In this document: positions 17,911 to 27,098 of the stretch, piece by piece | Numbering within the stretch: the first letter of the stretch is position 1 | How the letters are laid out: each line of letters starts with the position of its first letter | DNA from: Caulobacter endophyticus | GTDB lineage: Bacteria; Pseudomonadota; Alphaproteobacteria; Caulobacterales; Caulobacteraceae | DNA: 64,000 nt | Assembly (NCBI RefSeq): GCF_003116815.1 | Contig: NZ_QDKQ01000069.1 | Coordinates: forward strand, 98,084 to 162,083 | Reading direction: 5' to 3' | Translations under genes and position numbers: made by a program | Notes under the pieces: model-generated | The model's input: only the letters and a program-made list of their open reading frames with translations | Database searches by the model: none | Told to the model about the DNA's origin: nothing

Positions 17911-19543
17911 CGGCGTTCTCCCTGGCCTTGGCCGGCTTCGAGACGGGCGCTGCCGGCTGACCCGCGTGCGCGGCTCGCCGCTCGGGGGGCTTGGGCTTGG
18001 CGGACGCCTTCAGCGCCGCGAGCCCGCACAGGGCGGCGATGGCCAGCATGGCCAGGTCAAAGGCCGCGAACAGACCGTCGCCGGCGCGCAGGCTGGCGAT
18101 GAGGCCGCGATCGGTTGTCAGCGCGTTGACGGCCGGCAGGGCGGCGAAGGCGACGGCCGCCAGGCCCAGCGTCTCGATCCAGGCGCGGCGGGCGGGGCGC
18201 ACCAGCGATACGACCGCCAGGCCGAACCACGTCCAGAACATCGCCTTGACCTCCAGCTCGGCGCGGCCGGGCAGGTCGGCCGGGATCAGGCGGTTGGCCA
18301 GCAGATAGGCGGCCATGCCGGTCGGCAGGCAGGCGATGACGCCGATGTTCAGCCGCTCGACGAGTCTGAGCCCGAAGAACGGCTTGGCGTTGGGCTTGCG
18401 GCGCTTGACCACCCAGAGAACGAGCCCGGTGCCGACCATGGCCGCGCCGGTCAGTCCCATGAAGAAATAGACCCAGCGCAGGGCCGGGCCGGCGAAATGC
18501 CCAAGGTGCAGGGCCAGCATCACACCGGCCGCCGCGATGGCCGGACCGGGGGAGGGCGATCGCGACAGCTGCTGCCCCGTCGCGCCGGAGAAGGTGATCG
18601 AGTCCGGTCGCGCGTTCAGCCGGCCGGCCGTGGCGCGCAGCAGGGTCACGGTGGCTGCGGCGTCGTTGGGGTTGCGGATGACGATCGTGCGGGGGCGGTC
18701 GCCGTTCCACTGGCGGGCGGCGGCCTCGATCATCGGCGTGACCGGCAGCAGCGGCGCCGGGCGTCCCGACGCCTTGGCTTCGGCCGGGGCGCCGTAGGCG
18801 GCGGTCGTGAAGGTGTCGGGCTTGTCGAAATTGGCCTTGATCGGCCAGGGCATATACATCGCCACCAGCGTGATCAGGCCGGTGTAGGTGATCATCGCGT
18901 GAAAGGGCAGGGCCAGCACCGCCGAGGCGTTGTGGGCGTCCAGCCAGCTGCGCTGGCCCTTGCTCCAGCGCAGGGTGAAGAAGTCCACGAAGATGCGCTT
19001 GTGGGTGATCACGCCCGAGACGATCGCCGCCAGCATGAACATCGCGCAGACCCCCGCCAGCCAGCGGCCCCACGGGTGTGGGATCTGGAGCTGGAAGTGG
19101 AAGCGGTAGAAGTGCTCGCCGCCGCGGGTGTCGCGAGCCTCCAGCGGCTGGCCGGTGGCGGGATCCAGCTTCAGTTCGGGGCGGCGGGCCGGCGGCTTTT
19201 CCGGATTGGGCTTGGCCCGCGCGAACACCCGCGTCACGCCGGTGCGGTCGTCGGGCAGGTAGATGAACCACTGCTGGTCGTCCGGCGTCGTCGCCTGCAG
19301 GTGGCCAATGGCGGCCTGCGCCGCCTGCTCGGCCGGGACCGCGGACGCGCGCAGCTCGGGCTGCATCCACTGGGTGATCTCGGGGCGGAAATAGCTGGCC
19401 GTGCCGGTCAGGAACATGGCGAACAGGATCCAGCCGGCCAGCAGGCCCAGCCATGCATGGATCCAAGCCATCGACTGGCGCAGCGCCCGCGCGGGCGGGG
19501 CAGGGGCAGGGGCAGAGGCAGGGAAGGTCGGGCGCACGTTCAT
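17900..19543 (-). CDS. PepSY-associated TM helix protein, iron uptake
   Basis: A 547-residue inner-membrane protein. The first membrane segment, near residues 27–50 (WIHAWLGLLAGWILFAM), is followed by a large periplasmic part with a PepSY-like portion. Further membrane segments are near residues 155–180, 200–235 and 335–385, with several at the C-terminus. This layout is the PepSY_TM family, including FoxB/PiuB-like proteins thought to reduce ferric iron from siderophores in the periplasm. Conserved-looking His residues in membrane segments (HAWLG, HNASAVLALPFH, LHLGHFAG) could be heme ligands. Its start overlaps DUF3649 by 4 bp. Confidence 0.85.
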   Translation of the reverse strand: MNVRPTFPASAPAPAPPARALRQSMAWIHAWLGLLAGWILFAMFLTGTASYFRPEITQWMQPELRASAVPAEQAAQAAIGHLQATTPDDQQWFIYLPDDRTGVTRVFARAKPNPEKPPARRPELKLDPATGQPLEARDTRGGEHFYRFHFQLQIPHPWGRWLAGVCAMFMLAAIVSGVITHKRIFVDFFTLRWSKGQRSWLDAHNASAVLALPFHAMITYTGLITLVAMYMPWPIKANFDKPDTFTTAAYGAPAEAKASGRPAPLLPVTPMIEAAARQWNGDRPRTIVIRNPNDAAATVTLLRATAGRLNARPDSITFSGATGQQLSRSPSPGPAIAAAGVMLALHLGHFAGPALRWVYFFMGLTGAAMVGTGLVLWVVKRRKPNAKPFFGLRLVERLNIGVIACLPTGMAAYLLANRLIPADLPGRAELEVKAMFWTWFGLAVVSLVRPARRAWIETLGLAAVAFAALPAVNALTTDRGLIASLRAGDGLFAAFDLAMLAIAALCGLAALKASAKPKPPERRAAHAGQPAAPVSKPAKARENADAL

Positions 19544-19848
19544 GCTCGGGCTCCCATCAGCACCACCGCTGCGCCGGCGACCAGCGCCGAGCCCCAGATC
19601 GCGGCGGCCACGAGCGCCAGCCGCCGTTCATGGAACGCCCACAAGGCAAGGCCCGCGAACACCAGGAACGACAGGATCATGCCCCAGGCCGAGGCCTCGG
19701 CCGGGGCGATCGGCAGCAGGCGGGCCAGCAGCGAGGCCAGCGCCGCGGCGGCCGCATAGCCGCCGAACAGGGCGGTGACGGCGCGGGCGGTCATCCGCGC
19801 CACGCCGGGCCATGCGGCCGCCTGTTTCGCTGATCGATCGTTGTTCAC
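19540..19848 (-). CDS. DUF3649-like membrane protein
   Basis: A 102-residue protein with an N-terminal cytoplasmic tail and three hydrophobic segments (AVTALFGGYAAAAALASLLA, MILSFLVFAGLALWAF, LVAAAIWGSALVAGAAVVL). It is the first gene of the minus-strand iron operon and overlaps the PepSY gene by 4 bp. Function is unknown; an iron-uptake role is inferred from gene context. The upstream 91 bp is shared with the divergent TonB receptor and holds a Fur-like box. Confidence 0.72.
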   Translation of the reverse strand: MNNDRSAKQAAAWPGVARMTARAVTALFGGYAAAAALASLLARLLPIAPAEASAWGMILSFLVFAGLALWAFHERRLALVAAAIWGSALVAGAAVVLMGARA

Positions 19849-19893
19849 TCACCCTCCGAAAGTTGGCTTGCGCCTAACAACTCGTTTCGATAG

Positions 19894-19917
19894 TTGCAAC
19901 TCATTATCAATATTATC
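19894..19917. promoter_or_regulatory. Fur-box-like site between divergent iron genes
   Basis: An AT-rich island in an otherwise GC-rich window contains TGCAACTCATTATCAATATT followed by ATCG. The CATTATC octamer and repeated TATC units resemble Fur hexamer arrays (GATAAT/ATTATC). It lies in the middle of the 91-bp gap between DUF3649 and the siderophore receptor, where it could repress both when iron is plentiful. The match is partial. Confidence 0.5.
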
Positions 19918-19939
19918 GACAATCTTGACGAGGGTCTTC

Positions 19940-22269
19940 ATGGTCATCCGTTCCAAAACCGCGCGTGGCGCGAGCGCCAACGCCCGGGTCTTGCGAGGGC
20001 TGGCCGTGACCGTCGCCGCGGCGGCCGCGCTACAGGGGGTCGGGGCGACCACCGCCTGGGCCGAGGAGGCCGATAGCGATTCCAACACCGTCGAGCGGGT
20101 CGAGGTCACCGGCCTGAAGGCGCGCCGCGCCGCCGCCGGCACCAAGACCGAGACTGCCCTGATCGAGACGCCGCAGAGCATCACCGTCATCGACGGCGAC
20201 GAGCTTTCGCGCCGCAATGTGCAGTCGATCAACCAGGCGCTGGGCTTCGTCGCGGGCGTCTCGCCCAACCAGCGCGGCGGCATGGTCACGCGCTACGACC
20301 AGCTGGTCGTGCGCGGCTTCGCGCCGGGCGTTTTCCTGGACGGCATGCGCCTGATCGCCGGCCCCTATTCGACGCCGCAGATCGACTTCAACCGCATCGA
20401 CCACATCGACATTGTCAAGGGGCCCGCCTCGGTGCTGTACGGCAACTCCACGCCGGGCGGCCTCGTGAATCTTGCCAGCAAGCTGCCGGAGGAGGGGAGC
20501 TTCGGGCGCATCGAAGGCCAGCTGGGCAACTTCGACACCCGGCGCGCGGCGGTGGACGTCAACGCCCCGCTCGACAGCCAGGGCAAGTGGCTGGGCCGCG
20601 TCCTGGCCGGCTGGCAGAAGGGCGACGGCATGACCGACGGGACCTTCAGCGAGCGCTATCACATAAGCCCGATGGTGACCTTCGAGCCGACGGCCGACAC
20701 CAGCCTGACCCTGGTGGGCGCCTACCAGCGCTCACCCAGCGGCGGCGGCTATTCGGGCGTGCCGGCCTATGGCTCGGTTCTGCCCAACCCGTTCGGCAAG
20801 CTGCCGCGCGAGATCAACACCGGCGATCCGGGCTATGAGCGCTACGACCACAAGGCAGGCTCCGTGGCGGCCTTCTTCCGCCACGACTTCAACGAGCACC
20901 TGACCTTCCGCTCGAACGCCCGCTTCCAGAACAACAAGCTATCCTACCGCCAGCTCTATGTGGGCGGCTTCGCCACGACGGGGGTGGGCGCGGCCCGCAA
21001 CAGCGACTATTCGACGATCATTCGCGGCGGCGGCGGGGCCGACGAGGACTTCGACACACTAACCCTCGACAACCAGGTCAGCGCTCGCTTCGAGACCGGC
21101 GCGGTCAAGCACCAGGTCCTGGCCGGCTTCGACTACCAAAAGATCACCGGCGAGAATTTCCAGCAGTTCAACACCGGCCAGTCCAGCAATCCGCTGACCA
21201 GCATCCCGACCTGTCGCTGTTCGCGCCCACCTACGGCGGAACCCTGCCCAGCATGGATCTGACGGTGCTCTCGTCGGCCTATGTGAACACCTACAGCCGC
21301 CGTGTGCAGAAGGGCCTGTACGCCCAGGACCAGATGACGATCGGCCGGCTGCATCTGATCGCCAGCGGCCGCTACGACTGGTACGAGCAGGTCACCGACA
21401 ACAAGAAGAACAACACCTCCAGCACGCTGGAGCAGAACGCCTTCACCATGCGGCTGGGCGGCCTCTACGAGCTGGGCGCGGGCCTGGCGCCCTATGTCAG
21501 CTATTCGGAGTCCTTCGAGCCCCAGGCCGGCACGACCTGGCAGGGCGAGGCCTTCGTGCCTGTCACCGGCCGCCAGCTCGAAGCCGGGCTGAAGTACCAG
21601 CCAAAGGGCACGTCTGCGCTGTTCACCCTGGCCGCCTACGAGCTGGAGCGCCGCAAGGCGCCGGTCGCCGATCCGCAGGGCGGCACGAACGGCATTCCGG
21701 CCAACTCGCAGATCCAGATCGGCGAGGTTCGCGTGCGTGGCGTCGAGCTTGAAGGGCGCGGCGAGGTCTCGCGCGGCCTGAACGTGGTCGCAGCGCTCAG
21801 CTACACCGACGCGATCGTCACCCAGGGCGCGCCGGCCATCGCGGCTACCGCCACCAACAGCGGCACGCCGACCACGACGGGCGCCCGCCAGCTGGGCGTG
21901 CCGGAATGGGGGGCCTCGACCTTCGTCTCCTACGACCTGGGCCGGGCCGGCCGGGCCACGGGAGCAGCGGCGGGCCTGCGCCTGGGCGGCGGCCTGCGCT
22001 ATGTCGGCGGTTCGGACGGTACGACGACCTATGCTGTGATCAACAACGTCACCACCTTCCAGCGCTTCCACACCGACGGCTTCATCCTCGTCGACGCCCT
22101 GGTCGGCTATGACCTCGGCGCGGTCTCGGCCGATCTTAAGGGCTGGGACGCGGCGCTGAACGCGGCCAACCTGTTCGACAAGCGCCACATCTCGGCCTGT
22201 CCGTTCAACAACAGCTGCTACTTCGGCTCGGCGCGAACCGTCACGGCCACCCTGCGCTACAGCTGGTGA
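19940..22269 (+). pseudogene. TonB-dependent siderophore receptor, frameshifted
   Basis: Start ATG 19940 (MVIRSKTARG), with a signal sequence through about residue 47. The plug domain begins at RVEVTG (TonB-box region), followed by ETPQSITVIDGDEL, VRGFAPGVFLDGMRL and VKGPASVLYGNSTPGG, all typical of ferric-siderophore receptors. The frame breaks at 21206–21208: one base is missing within ATCCCGAC. The other frame continues without loss through the beta-barrel to the terminal aromatic strand ending RYSW at 22269. Restoring one base gives a ~776-residue full-length receptor. Either a recent inactivation or a sequence error. It is divergent from the PepSY operon and shares the Fur-like box. Confidence 0.85.
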
Positions 22270-22274
22270 CCGGG

Positions 22275-22301
22275 CTGGAGGGCCGGCGTGTGTCGGCCCT
22301 C
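22275..22301 (+). terminator. hairpin terminator after siderophore receptor
   Basis: GGAGGGCCG and CGGCCCTCC form a 9-bp stem around an 8-base loop, starting a few bases after the receptor stop. No T-run, so factor-independent termination is uncertain. Confidence 0.5.
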
Positions 22302-22606
22302 CGTATCCGCCGGAAACGGCGATTCCTTCTATGCAGCCTCGGGGCGTTATGTCCCGCGAGGTGCGAGTAGGTTGTGCGCCCGCCACGCCTCGATCCCGGC
22401 GAGTCAAAAAATGGGCTGGCGCCGATGCAGGCGCGCCACGCTCCGCTCGAAGGGGCGTAGCCCTTACGGAAAGCGGCTTCCAGGCGACCGGGGCCATGGG
22501 TCGTCATCTTGCTGTCGCCTGGCGTGTTTCCCACTGACATCCAAATGTAGCGCCGGTGTCACGCGGCCGACCTAAGCGCCCCCTCGCGTTTCCAAGAGGG
22601 GTTCAG
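22302..22606. other. 305-bp intergenic leader of second TonB receptor
   Basis: No coding signal is convincing here; short open frames lack codon bias and homology cues. The region should contain the promoter of the 22607 receptor. A good ribosome site (AAGAGGGG) lies 6–13 bp before its ATG. TGTAGCGCCGGTGTCA near 22546 is a weak palindrome, not assigned to any regulator. Confidence 0.5.
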
Positions 22607-25204
22607 ATGTCCAAGCCGTTCGCCGCCAGCCGCCTGCTCGCCGGCCTGCTCGCCACCAGCGCCCTGTCGGCGCCGCTGCTCGCCCACGCCGCCGAGGACG
22701 AGGCGCCCAGCGCCGTCGAGGAGGTGATCGTCACCGGCCAGCGCGAGGCCCAGCGCGCCGCCATCGCCGTCAAACGCGACGCCTTCGTGGTGTCCGACGT
22801 CGTCTCGGCCGACGACATCGGCAAGCTGCCCGACCACAACACCGCAGCCGCCCTTCGCCGCATTCCCGGCATCTCGGTGATGGAAGACCAGGGCGAGCCG
22901 CGGTTCCCGGTCATCCGCGGCCTGCGCTCGACCTACAACCGCACCACCATCGACGGCGCCCTGGTGGCCTCGGTCGACGAGAGCGGCCGCACCGTGCCGA
23001 TGGACATCGTGCCCTCGGTGATGGCCGGCCGTCTGGAAGTCATCAAGACCGTGACGCCCGAGAACGACGGCAACGCCATCGGCGGGGTCATCAACGTCAC
23101 CACCCGCAGCGCCTTCGACGCCGGCCGGCCGTTTTTCAACGGCATGGCCTCGTACGGCAGCTACGAGCGTCACGGCGACGTGCGCAACGACAAGCCCTCC
23201 TACCGCCTGGCTTTCGCCGCCGGCCGCACCTTCGGCGCCGAAGACCAGTGGGGCGTCGTGATCGGCGCCTCGCACGAGCAACTCGACTACGACATCCCTC
23301 AGGTCGAGGCCGCCGATCCCAGCGTGCGCGAATACACCGCCGCCGGCGTCCCGGTGCTGTCGGGCGCCGCGAACGGCAACGGCATCCAGGTGCCGACCCA
23401 GCTTCGCCTGTTCTGGTACAACAACACCAAGCAGCGCAGCGGCGTGAACGGCAAGGTCGAGTACCGGCCGACCGACGACTTCCGCTGGGAGGCCTCGGCC
23501 CTGTTCTCGCGCATGGAGGACGACGAGGAGCGCATCGAGTACCGCATCGAGCCGCTCGGCAACGTCGCGGGCCAGACCCAGACCAGCGGCAGCTTCGCCC
23601 GCGGCCGCGGCATCATCCAACTGAACCAGCCGATCACCAAGCGCGAGATCGGCATGGCCCGCACGGGCTTCGCCTGGTCCTTCGCCCCGCAGTGGAAGCT
23701 CGACGGCGATCTCGTCTACTCGCAGGCGGGCCTGGAGGTGCCCAACCATTCGGTGGAGTTCCGCACCGTCGACGCCCAGGGCGCCAACTACGGCTTCACC
23801 TACGATACCTCCAACCCGCTGTTCCCGATCTTCACCTCGACCAACGAGGCGGCGATGCGCAACCCGGCCAACTACGTGCTGCAGCAGCATCGCGACGCCC
23901 TGACCAAGACCGACGAGAAGACCAGCCAGGCCCGTTTCAACCTGGCCTTCGACGACGACGGCGCCTGGAAGGCCAAGGTCGGGGGCGTGCTGCGCTCGAC
24001 CCAGCGCGACTTCACCAGCAGCCAGGTCAACTACCGCGCCGGCACGGGCTTCAGCTACACCCTGGCAGAGGTCGACGTAGCCGGCCCGGACCAGCTGATC
24101 GCCGGCCGCTACCGCCTGACCCCGCGCATCGGCGCGGCCGAGGCCATGGCCTTCTTCAAGGCCAACCGCGACCGCTTCACCACCACCGCTGCCGCGCCGA
24201 CCGGCAATTACGGCGTCGACGAGGACATCTATGCCGGCTACGCCCAGGCCAGCTACCAGTTCGGCGACGTCATCCTGCTGGGCGGCCTGCGCTACGAGCA
24301 CACAAAGGTGTCGTCCAGCGCCATCCGCAACACCGGCGGCGTTTTGACGCCCACCAGCAACGACGGCTCCTACGACAACTGGCTGCCCAGCGTTCACGTG
24401 CAGTGGAAGCCGGCCGACAGCTGGATCGTCCGCGCCGCCTGGACCAACACCATCGGCCGCCCCGACTACGGCTCGCTGGCCGCCACCGAGACCCTGAACT
24501 TCGACGGCAGCCAACCGACCCTGTCGCGCGGCAATCCCGGCCTGAAGGCCCGCGAGAGCAAGGGCCTGGACCTGTCGGTCGAGTTCTATCCGACCGACGG
24601 CATGGTCTCGCTGGCGGTGTTCAGCAAGGATATCAAGAACGAGATCTTCACGCTGAGCTTGACCGAGACGCTTGATGTCGGCCGCGGCTTGGAGACCGTG
24701 CTGGTCTCGACCCCGCGCAACGCCGAGACGGCCAAGATCAAAGGCGTCGAGTTCGCCGTGCAGCAGGCCTTCACCTTCCTGCCCGCGCCGTTCGACGGCT
24801 TTGGCTTCAATGGCAACGTCACCTGGCTGGACACCGAGTTCACCTTCCTGACCTCGGCCGGTCCGCGCGTCACGGGCCTGTTCCAGCAGCCCGAGATCAC
24901 CACCAACGAGTCGATCTACTACCAGCGCGGCCCGTTCGAGGCCCGGGTGTCGCACAACTACATCGGCGGCCAGCTGGAGACGATCAACGACGCCAACCCC
25001 AATTCCGACCAGTACTGGAAGGGCCGTCATGTGTTCGACGCCAGCCTGTCCTGGCGCTTCGCCGACCACTACACCGTGTTCGTCGAGGGCCAGAACCTCT
25101 CCAACACCGGCCGCCAGGAAGTGACCGGCCCCGGTCGCGGCTACCTGCAGGAATGGGCCAACTACGGCCGCACCTACTGGGTCGGCGCGGCGGTCAGCTT
25201 CTAG
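22607..25204 (+). CDS. TonB-dependent receptor
   Basis: ATG 22607 was chosen over an upstream in-frame start because AAGAGGGG precedes it and the signal peptide (LLAGLLATSALSAPLLAHAA) then sits correctly. The 865-residue outer-membrane receptor has TonB box EEVIVTG, then a plug with DIGKLPDHNTAAALRRIPGI, VIRGLRSTYNRTTIDGA and NAIGGVINVTTRSAF. A large barrel ends in a terminal Phe strand (WVGAAVSF). The DIGKLPD plug signature marks the TonB-Xanth-Caul type that typically imports carbohydrates or other organic compounds rather than iron. It lies just before a secreted propeller-like protein and the aromatic-acid cluster, so uptake of an aromatic or plant-derived compound is possible. Confidence 0.92.
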   Translation: MSKPFAASRLLAGLLATSALSAPLLAHAAEDEAPSAVEEVIVTGQREAQRAAIAVKRDAFVVSDVVSADDIGKLPDHNTAAALRRIPGISVMEDQGEPRFPVIRGLRSTYNRTTIDGALVASVDESGRTVPMDIVPSVMAGRLEVIKTVTPENDGNAIGGVINVTTRSAFDAGRPFFNGMASYGSYERHGDVRNDKPSYRLAFAAGRTFGAEDQWGVVIGASHEQLDYDIPQVEAADPSVREYTAAGVPVLSGAANGNGIQVPTQLRLFWYNNTKQRSGVNGKVEYRPTDDFRWEASALFSRMEDDEERIEYRIEPLGNVAGQTQTSGSFARGRGIIQLNQPITKREIGMARTGFAWSFAPQWKLDGDLVYSQAGLEVPNHSVEFRTVDAQGANYGFTYDTSNPLFPIFTSTNEAAMRNPANYVLQQHRDALTKTDEKTSQARFNLAFDDDGAWKAKVGGVLRSTQRDFTSSQVNYRAGTGFSYTLAEVDVAGPDQLIAGRYRLTPRIGAAEAMAFFKANRDRFTTTAAAPTGNYGVDEDIYAGYAQASYQFGDVILLGGLRYEHTKVSSSAIRNTGGVLTPTSNDGSYDNWLPSVHVQWKPADSWIVRAAWTNTIGRPDYGSLAATETLNFDGSQPTLSRGNPGLKARESKGLDLSVEFYPTDGMVSLAVFSKDIKNEIFTLSLTETLDVGRGLETVLVSTPRNAETAKIKGVEFAVQQAFTFLPAPFDGFGFNGNVTWLDTEFTFLTSAGPRVTGLFQQPEITTNESIYYQRGPFEARVSHNYIGGQLETINDANPNSDQYWKGRHVFDASLSWRFADHYTVFVEGQNLSNTGRQEVTGPGRGYLQEWANYGRTYWVGAAVSF

Positions 25205-25227
25205 GATAGGGGAAAGGGAGACCGATC

Positions 25228-26028
25228 ATGATCCTTGAACTCATCGCGGCCCTGGCGCTGCAGGCCGAAGCGCCCGCGGCCTCCGCGGCGCCGGCTCGCA
25301 AGGCCGAGACCGTCCGCCGCTACGACGCCGGCGCCAGCCAGGGCGCCGCCGCCGGCCCCAATGACGTCTATTCGGTCAGCAACTGGCGCATCGTCCGCTT
25401 CGACAAGAAAACCGGCGAGAAGCGCGCCGAGTGGACGGGCGACAAGGCCCGCTTCCCGCACATCAACTCGTGCGCGGCGATCGCCAGTGAGCTGGTCTGC
25501 GCCAGCTCCAACTTCCCGGCCACGCCCCACGTCAGCACGGTCGAGATCTTCGACTCCATGACCCTGGCCCACAAGCGCAGCATCTCGCTGGGCCTGGGCA
25601 CGGGCTCGGTCACCTGGGTCGACCGTCATGACGGCGCCTGGTGGGCGATGTTCGCCAACTACGACGCCAAGGGCGGCGAGCCCCCGCGCGACCACCGGCA
25701 CACCACCCTGGTCAAGTTCGACGACCAATGGCGGCGCCTTGAGGCCTGGGCGCTGCCCGCCACCGTGCTGGAGCGGATCAAGCCGATGAGCATCTCCGGC
25801 GGCGGCTGGGGTCCAGACGGCAAGCTCTATCTGAGCGGCCACGACCTGCCCGAGCTCTACGTCATGCAACTGCCTATGGGCGGCGGCGTGCTCGACCACC
25901 TCGACACCATCGGCATGGAGGCGGAAGGCCAGGCGATCGATTGGGATGAAGGCGACAAGGGCATGCTCTACGGCATCACCCGCCGTTCGCGCGAGGTGCT
26001 TGCGATGCGGGTCCCGCTGGCGAAGTAG
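25228..26028 (+). CDS. secreted propeller-like hypothetical protein
   Basis: A 266-residue protein 23 bp after the TonB receptor with a strong ribosome site (GGGGAAAGGGAG), so almost certainly in the same transcript. It has a short N-terminal hydrophobic stretch (MILELIAALALQAEA) that may be a signal peptide. The rest shows repeated short blades such as VYSVSNWRIVRFDKKTG, VSTVEIFDSMTLAHKR, TTLVKFDDQWRRLEAW and GPDGKLYLSGHDLPELYVM, fitting a small beta-propeller. No catalytic motif is recognised. It may be a periplasmic or surface partner of the receptor. Confidence 0.75.
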   Translation: MILELIAALALQAEAPAASAAPARKAETVRRYDAGASQGAAAGPNDVYSVSNWRIVRFDKKTGEKRAEWTGDKARFPHINSCAAIASELVCASSNFPATPHVSTVEIFDSMTLAHKRSISLGLGTGSVTWVDRHDGAWWAMFANYDAKGGEPPRDHRHTTLVKFDDQWRRLEAWALPATVLERIKPMSISGGGWGPDGKLYLSGHDLPELYVMQLPMGGGVLDHLDTIGMEAEGQAIDWDEGDKGMLYGITRRSREVLAMRVPLAK

Positions 26029-26063
26029 TTTCTGCGATCGGTTCGCATCTATGAACACCTAAG

Positions 26064-26098
26064 GAGCCCCGACGCCTTGCGAGTCGGGGCTCTGGCGT
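26064..26098 (+). terminator. rho-independent-like terminator
   Basis: GAGCCCCGAC (26064–26073) pairs with GTCGGGGCTC (26083–26092) around a 9-base loop, followed by a short TGGCGTTT. It lies 35 bp after the propeller gene and separates it from the IclR regulator. Confidence 0.65.
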
Positions 26099-26141
26099 TT
26101 CATCATCGGCCGTTATCGCTTTTCAGCGCGGGGCCAAACCA

Positions 26142-26918
26142 GTGACCGAGTCGGATTCCAAGCAGCGTTCGGGCATCCAGTCGGTCGGCATCGGCCTGCG
26201 GGTGCTGGACGTCTTGGCCACGCTCGACGGTCCGGCCGCGCTGGGCGTGATCGCCCAGGCCTCCGACCTGTCGGCTTCGCAGGCCCACCGCTACCTGGCC
26301 AGCCTGGTCGCCTCGGGCATGGCCAGGCAGGATCCTGCCACCGGCCGTTACGACCTTGGTCCCGGCGCCCTTCGCCTGGGCCTGGGCGCCCTGGCGCGGG
26401 TCGACGCCTTCCGCGAGGCCGATGAGGCCATCACCGCCTTCTCGCGTGAGACCGGTCGCACGGTGCAGATCGCCGCCCTCGGTCCCAGCGGCCCGATCGT
26501 CGTGCGCTGGGCAATGGGCTCGCCGCCGGTCGCCACCTCGTTGATGGTCGGCTCGTCGCTGCCGTTGCTGCGTTCGGCCACGGGCCACGTGTTCCTGGCC
26601 TTCCGGCCCGACAGCCACACCCGCCACATGGTCGAGCGCGAGACCCAGGCCGAGCGCGGCCTCGCGCCCGTCGACGTCGAGGCCTTGCGTCAAAGGGTGC
26701 GGCAGACCGGCTATTCGGCCATCAGCGGTTCGCTGATCCCGGGCCTGCGGGCCACGGCCCTGCCGATCTTCGATCTGCAGGGCGAGGCGGTCGTCACCGC
26801 CACGGTGCTGGCCACCGACGCCTTCGTGCCCGACCGGGACGAGGAGGTCCGCCAGGCCCTGGCCGCCGTCTGCGACCAGGTGACCACCACCATCGGCGGC
26901 CGCCGGCCGGTGGTTTGA
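26142..26918 (+). CDS. IclR family transcriptional regulator
   Basis: GTG start; 258 residues. The N-terminal winged helix (residues 12–75, GLRVLDVLATL and LSASQAHRYLASLVASGM) is followed by the IclR effector domain (RETGRTVQIAALGPSGPIVV, SATGHVFLAF, RQTGYSAISGSLIPGLRATALPIFD, each shorter than quoted spans of the domain). IclR proteins commonly control aromatic catabolism by binding short palindromes. Located next to the gentisate cluster, it is the likely regulator of it. The 15-bp palindrome at 28310 is the best operator candidate; that pairing is inferred. Confidence 0.9.
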   Translation: MTESDSKQRSGIQSVGIGLRVLDVLATLDGPAALGVIAQASDLSASQAHRYLASLVASGMARQDPATGRYDLGPGALRLGLGALARVDAFREADEAITAFSRETGRTVQIAALGPSGPIVVRWAMGSPPVATSLMVGSSLPLLRSATGHVFLAFRPDSHTRHMVERETQAERGLAPVDVEALRQRVRQTGYSAISGSLIPGLRATALPIFDLQGEAVVTATVLATDAFVPDRDEEVRQALAAVCDQVTTTIGGRRPVV

Positions 26919-26933
26919 AAGCTTCCTCTTCAG

Positions 26934-27090
26934 TCGTCATCCCGGCCGCAGCGTAGCGGAGAGCCGGGACCCAGGAGGCTGGGCTCGACGCCTGCATTCG
27001 TCACCCGGCGCGGTGGATAGCGCTCTGCCCGCCGCCCCTGGGTCCCGGCTCTACGGTTCGCTGCGCGAACCTTCGGCCGGGATGACGGGC
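26934..27090. repeat. REP-like long inverted intergenic repeat
   Basis: Two arms point inward: GTCATCCCGGCCGCAGCG… with GAGCCGGGACCCAGG on the left (26936–26975), and CCTGGGTCCCGGCTCTACGG… with CGGCCGGGATGAC on the right (27038–27087). They are near-perfect complements over about 40 bp with a ~60-bp spacer. It fills the convergent gap between the IclR gene and the reductase gene. Similar imperfect palindromes occur as dispersed elements in Caulobacter-type genomes, and this one may also terminate transcription from both sides. Confidence 0.75.
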
Positions 27091-27098
27091 TAGAGCTG

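Noticed and set aside
22546..22561. TGTAGCGCCGGTGTCA as a LacI-type operator before the TonB receptor
   Set aside because: The two halves match in too few positions to call a palindrome.
22559..25069. 836-codon minus-strand frame antisense to the TonB receptor
   Set aside because: Typical long antisense shadow in GC-rich DNA; Gly/Val/Ala/Asp-biased and without recognisable domains.
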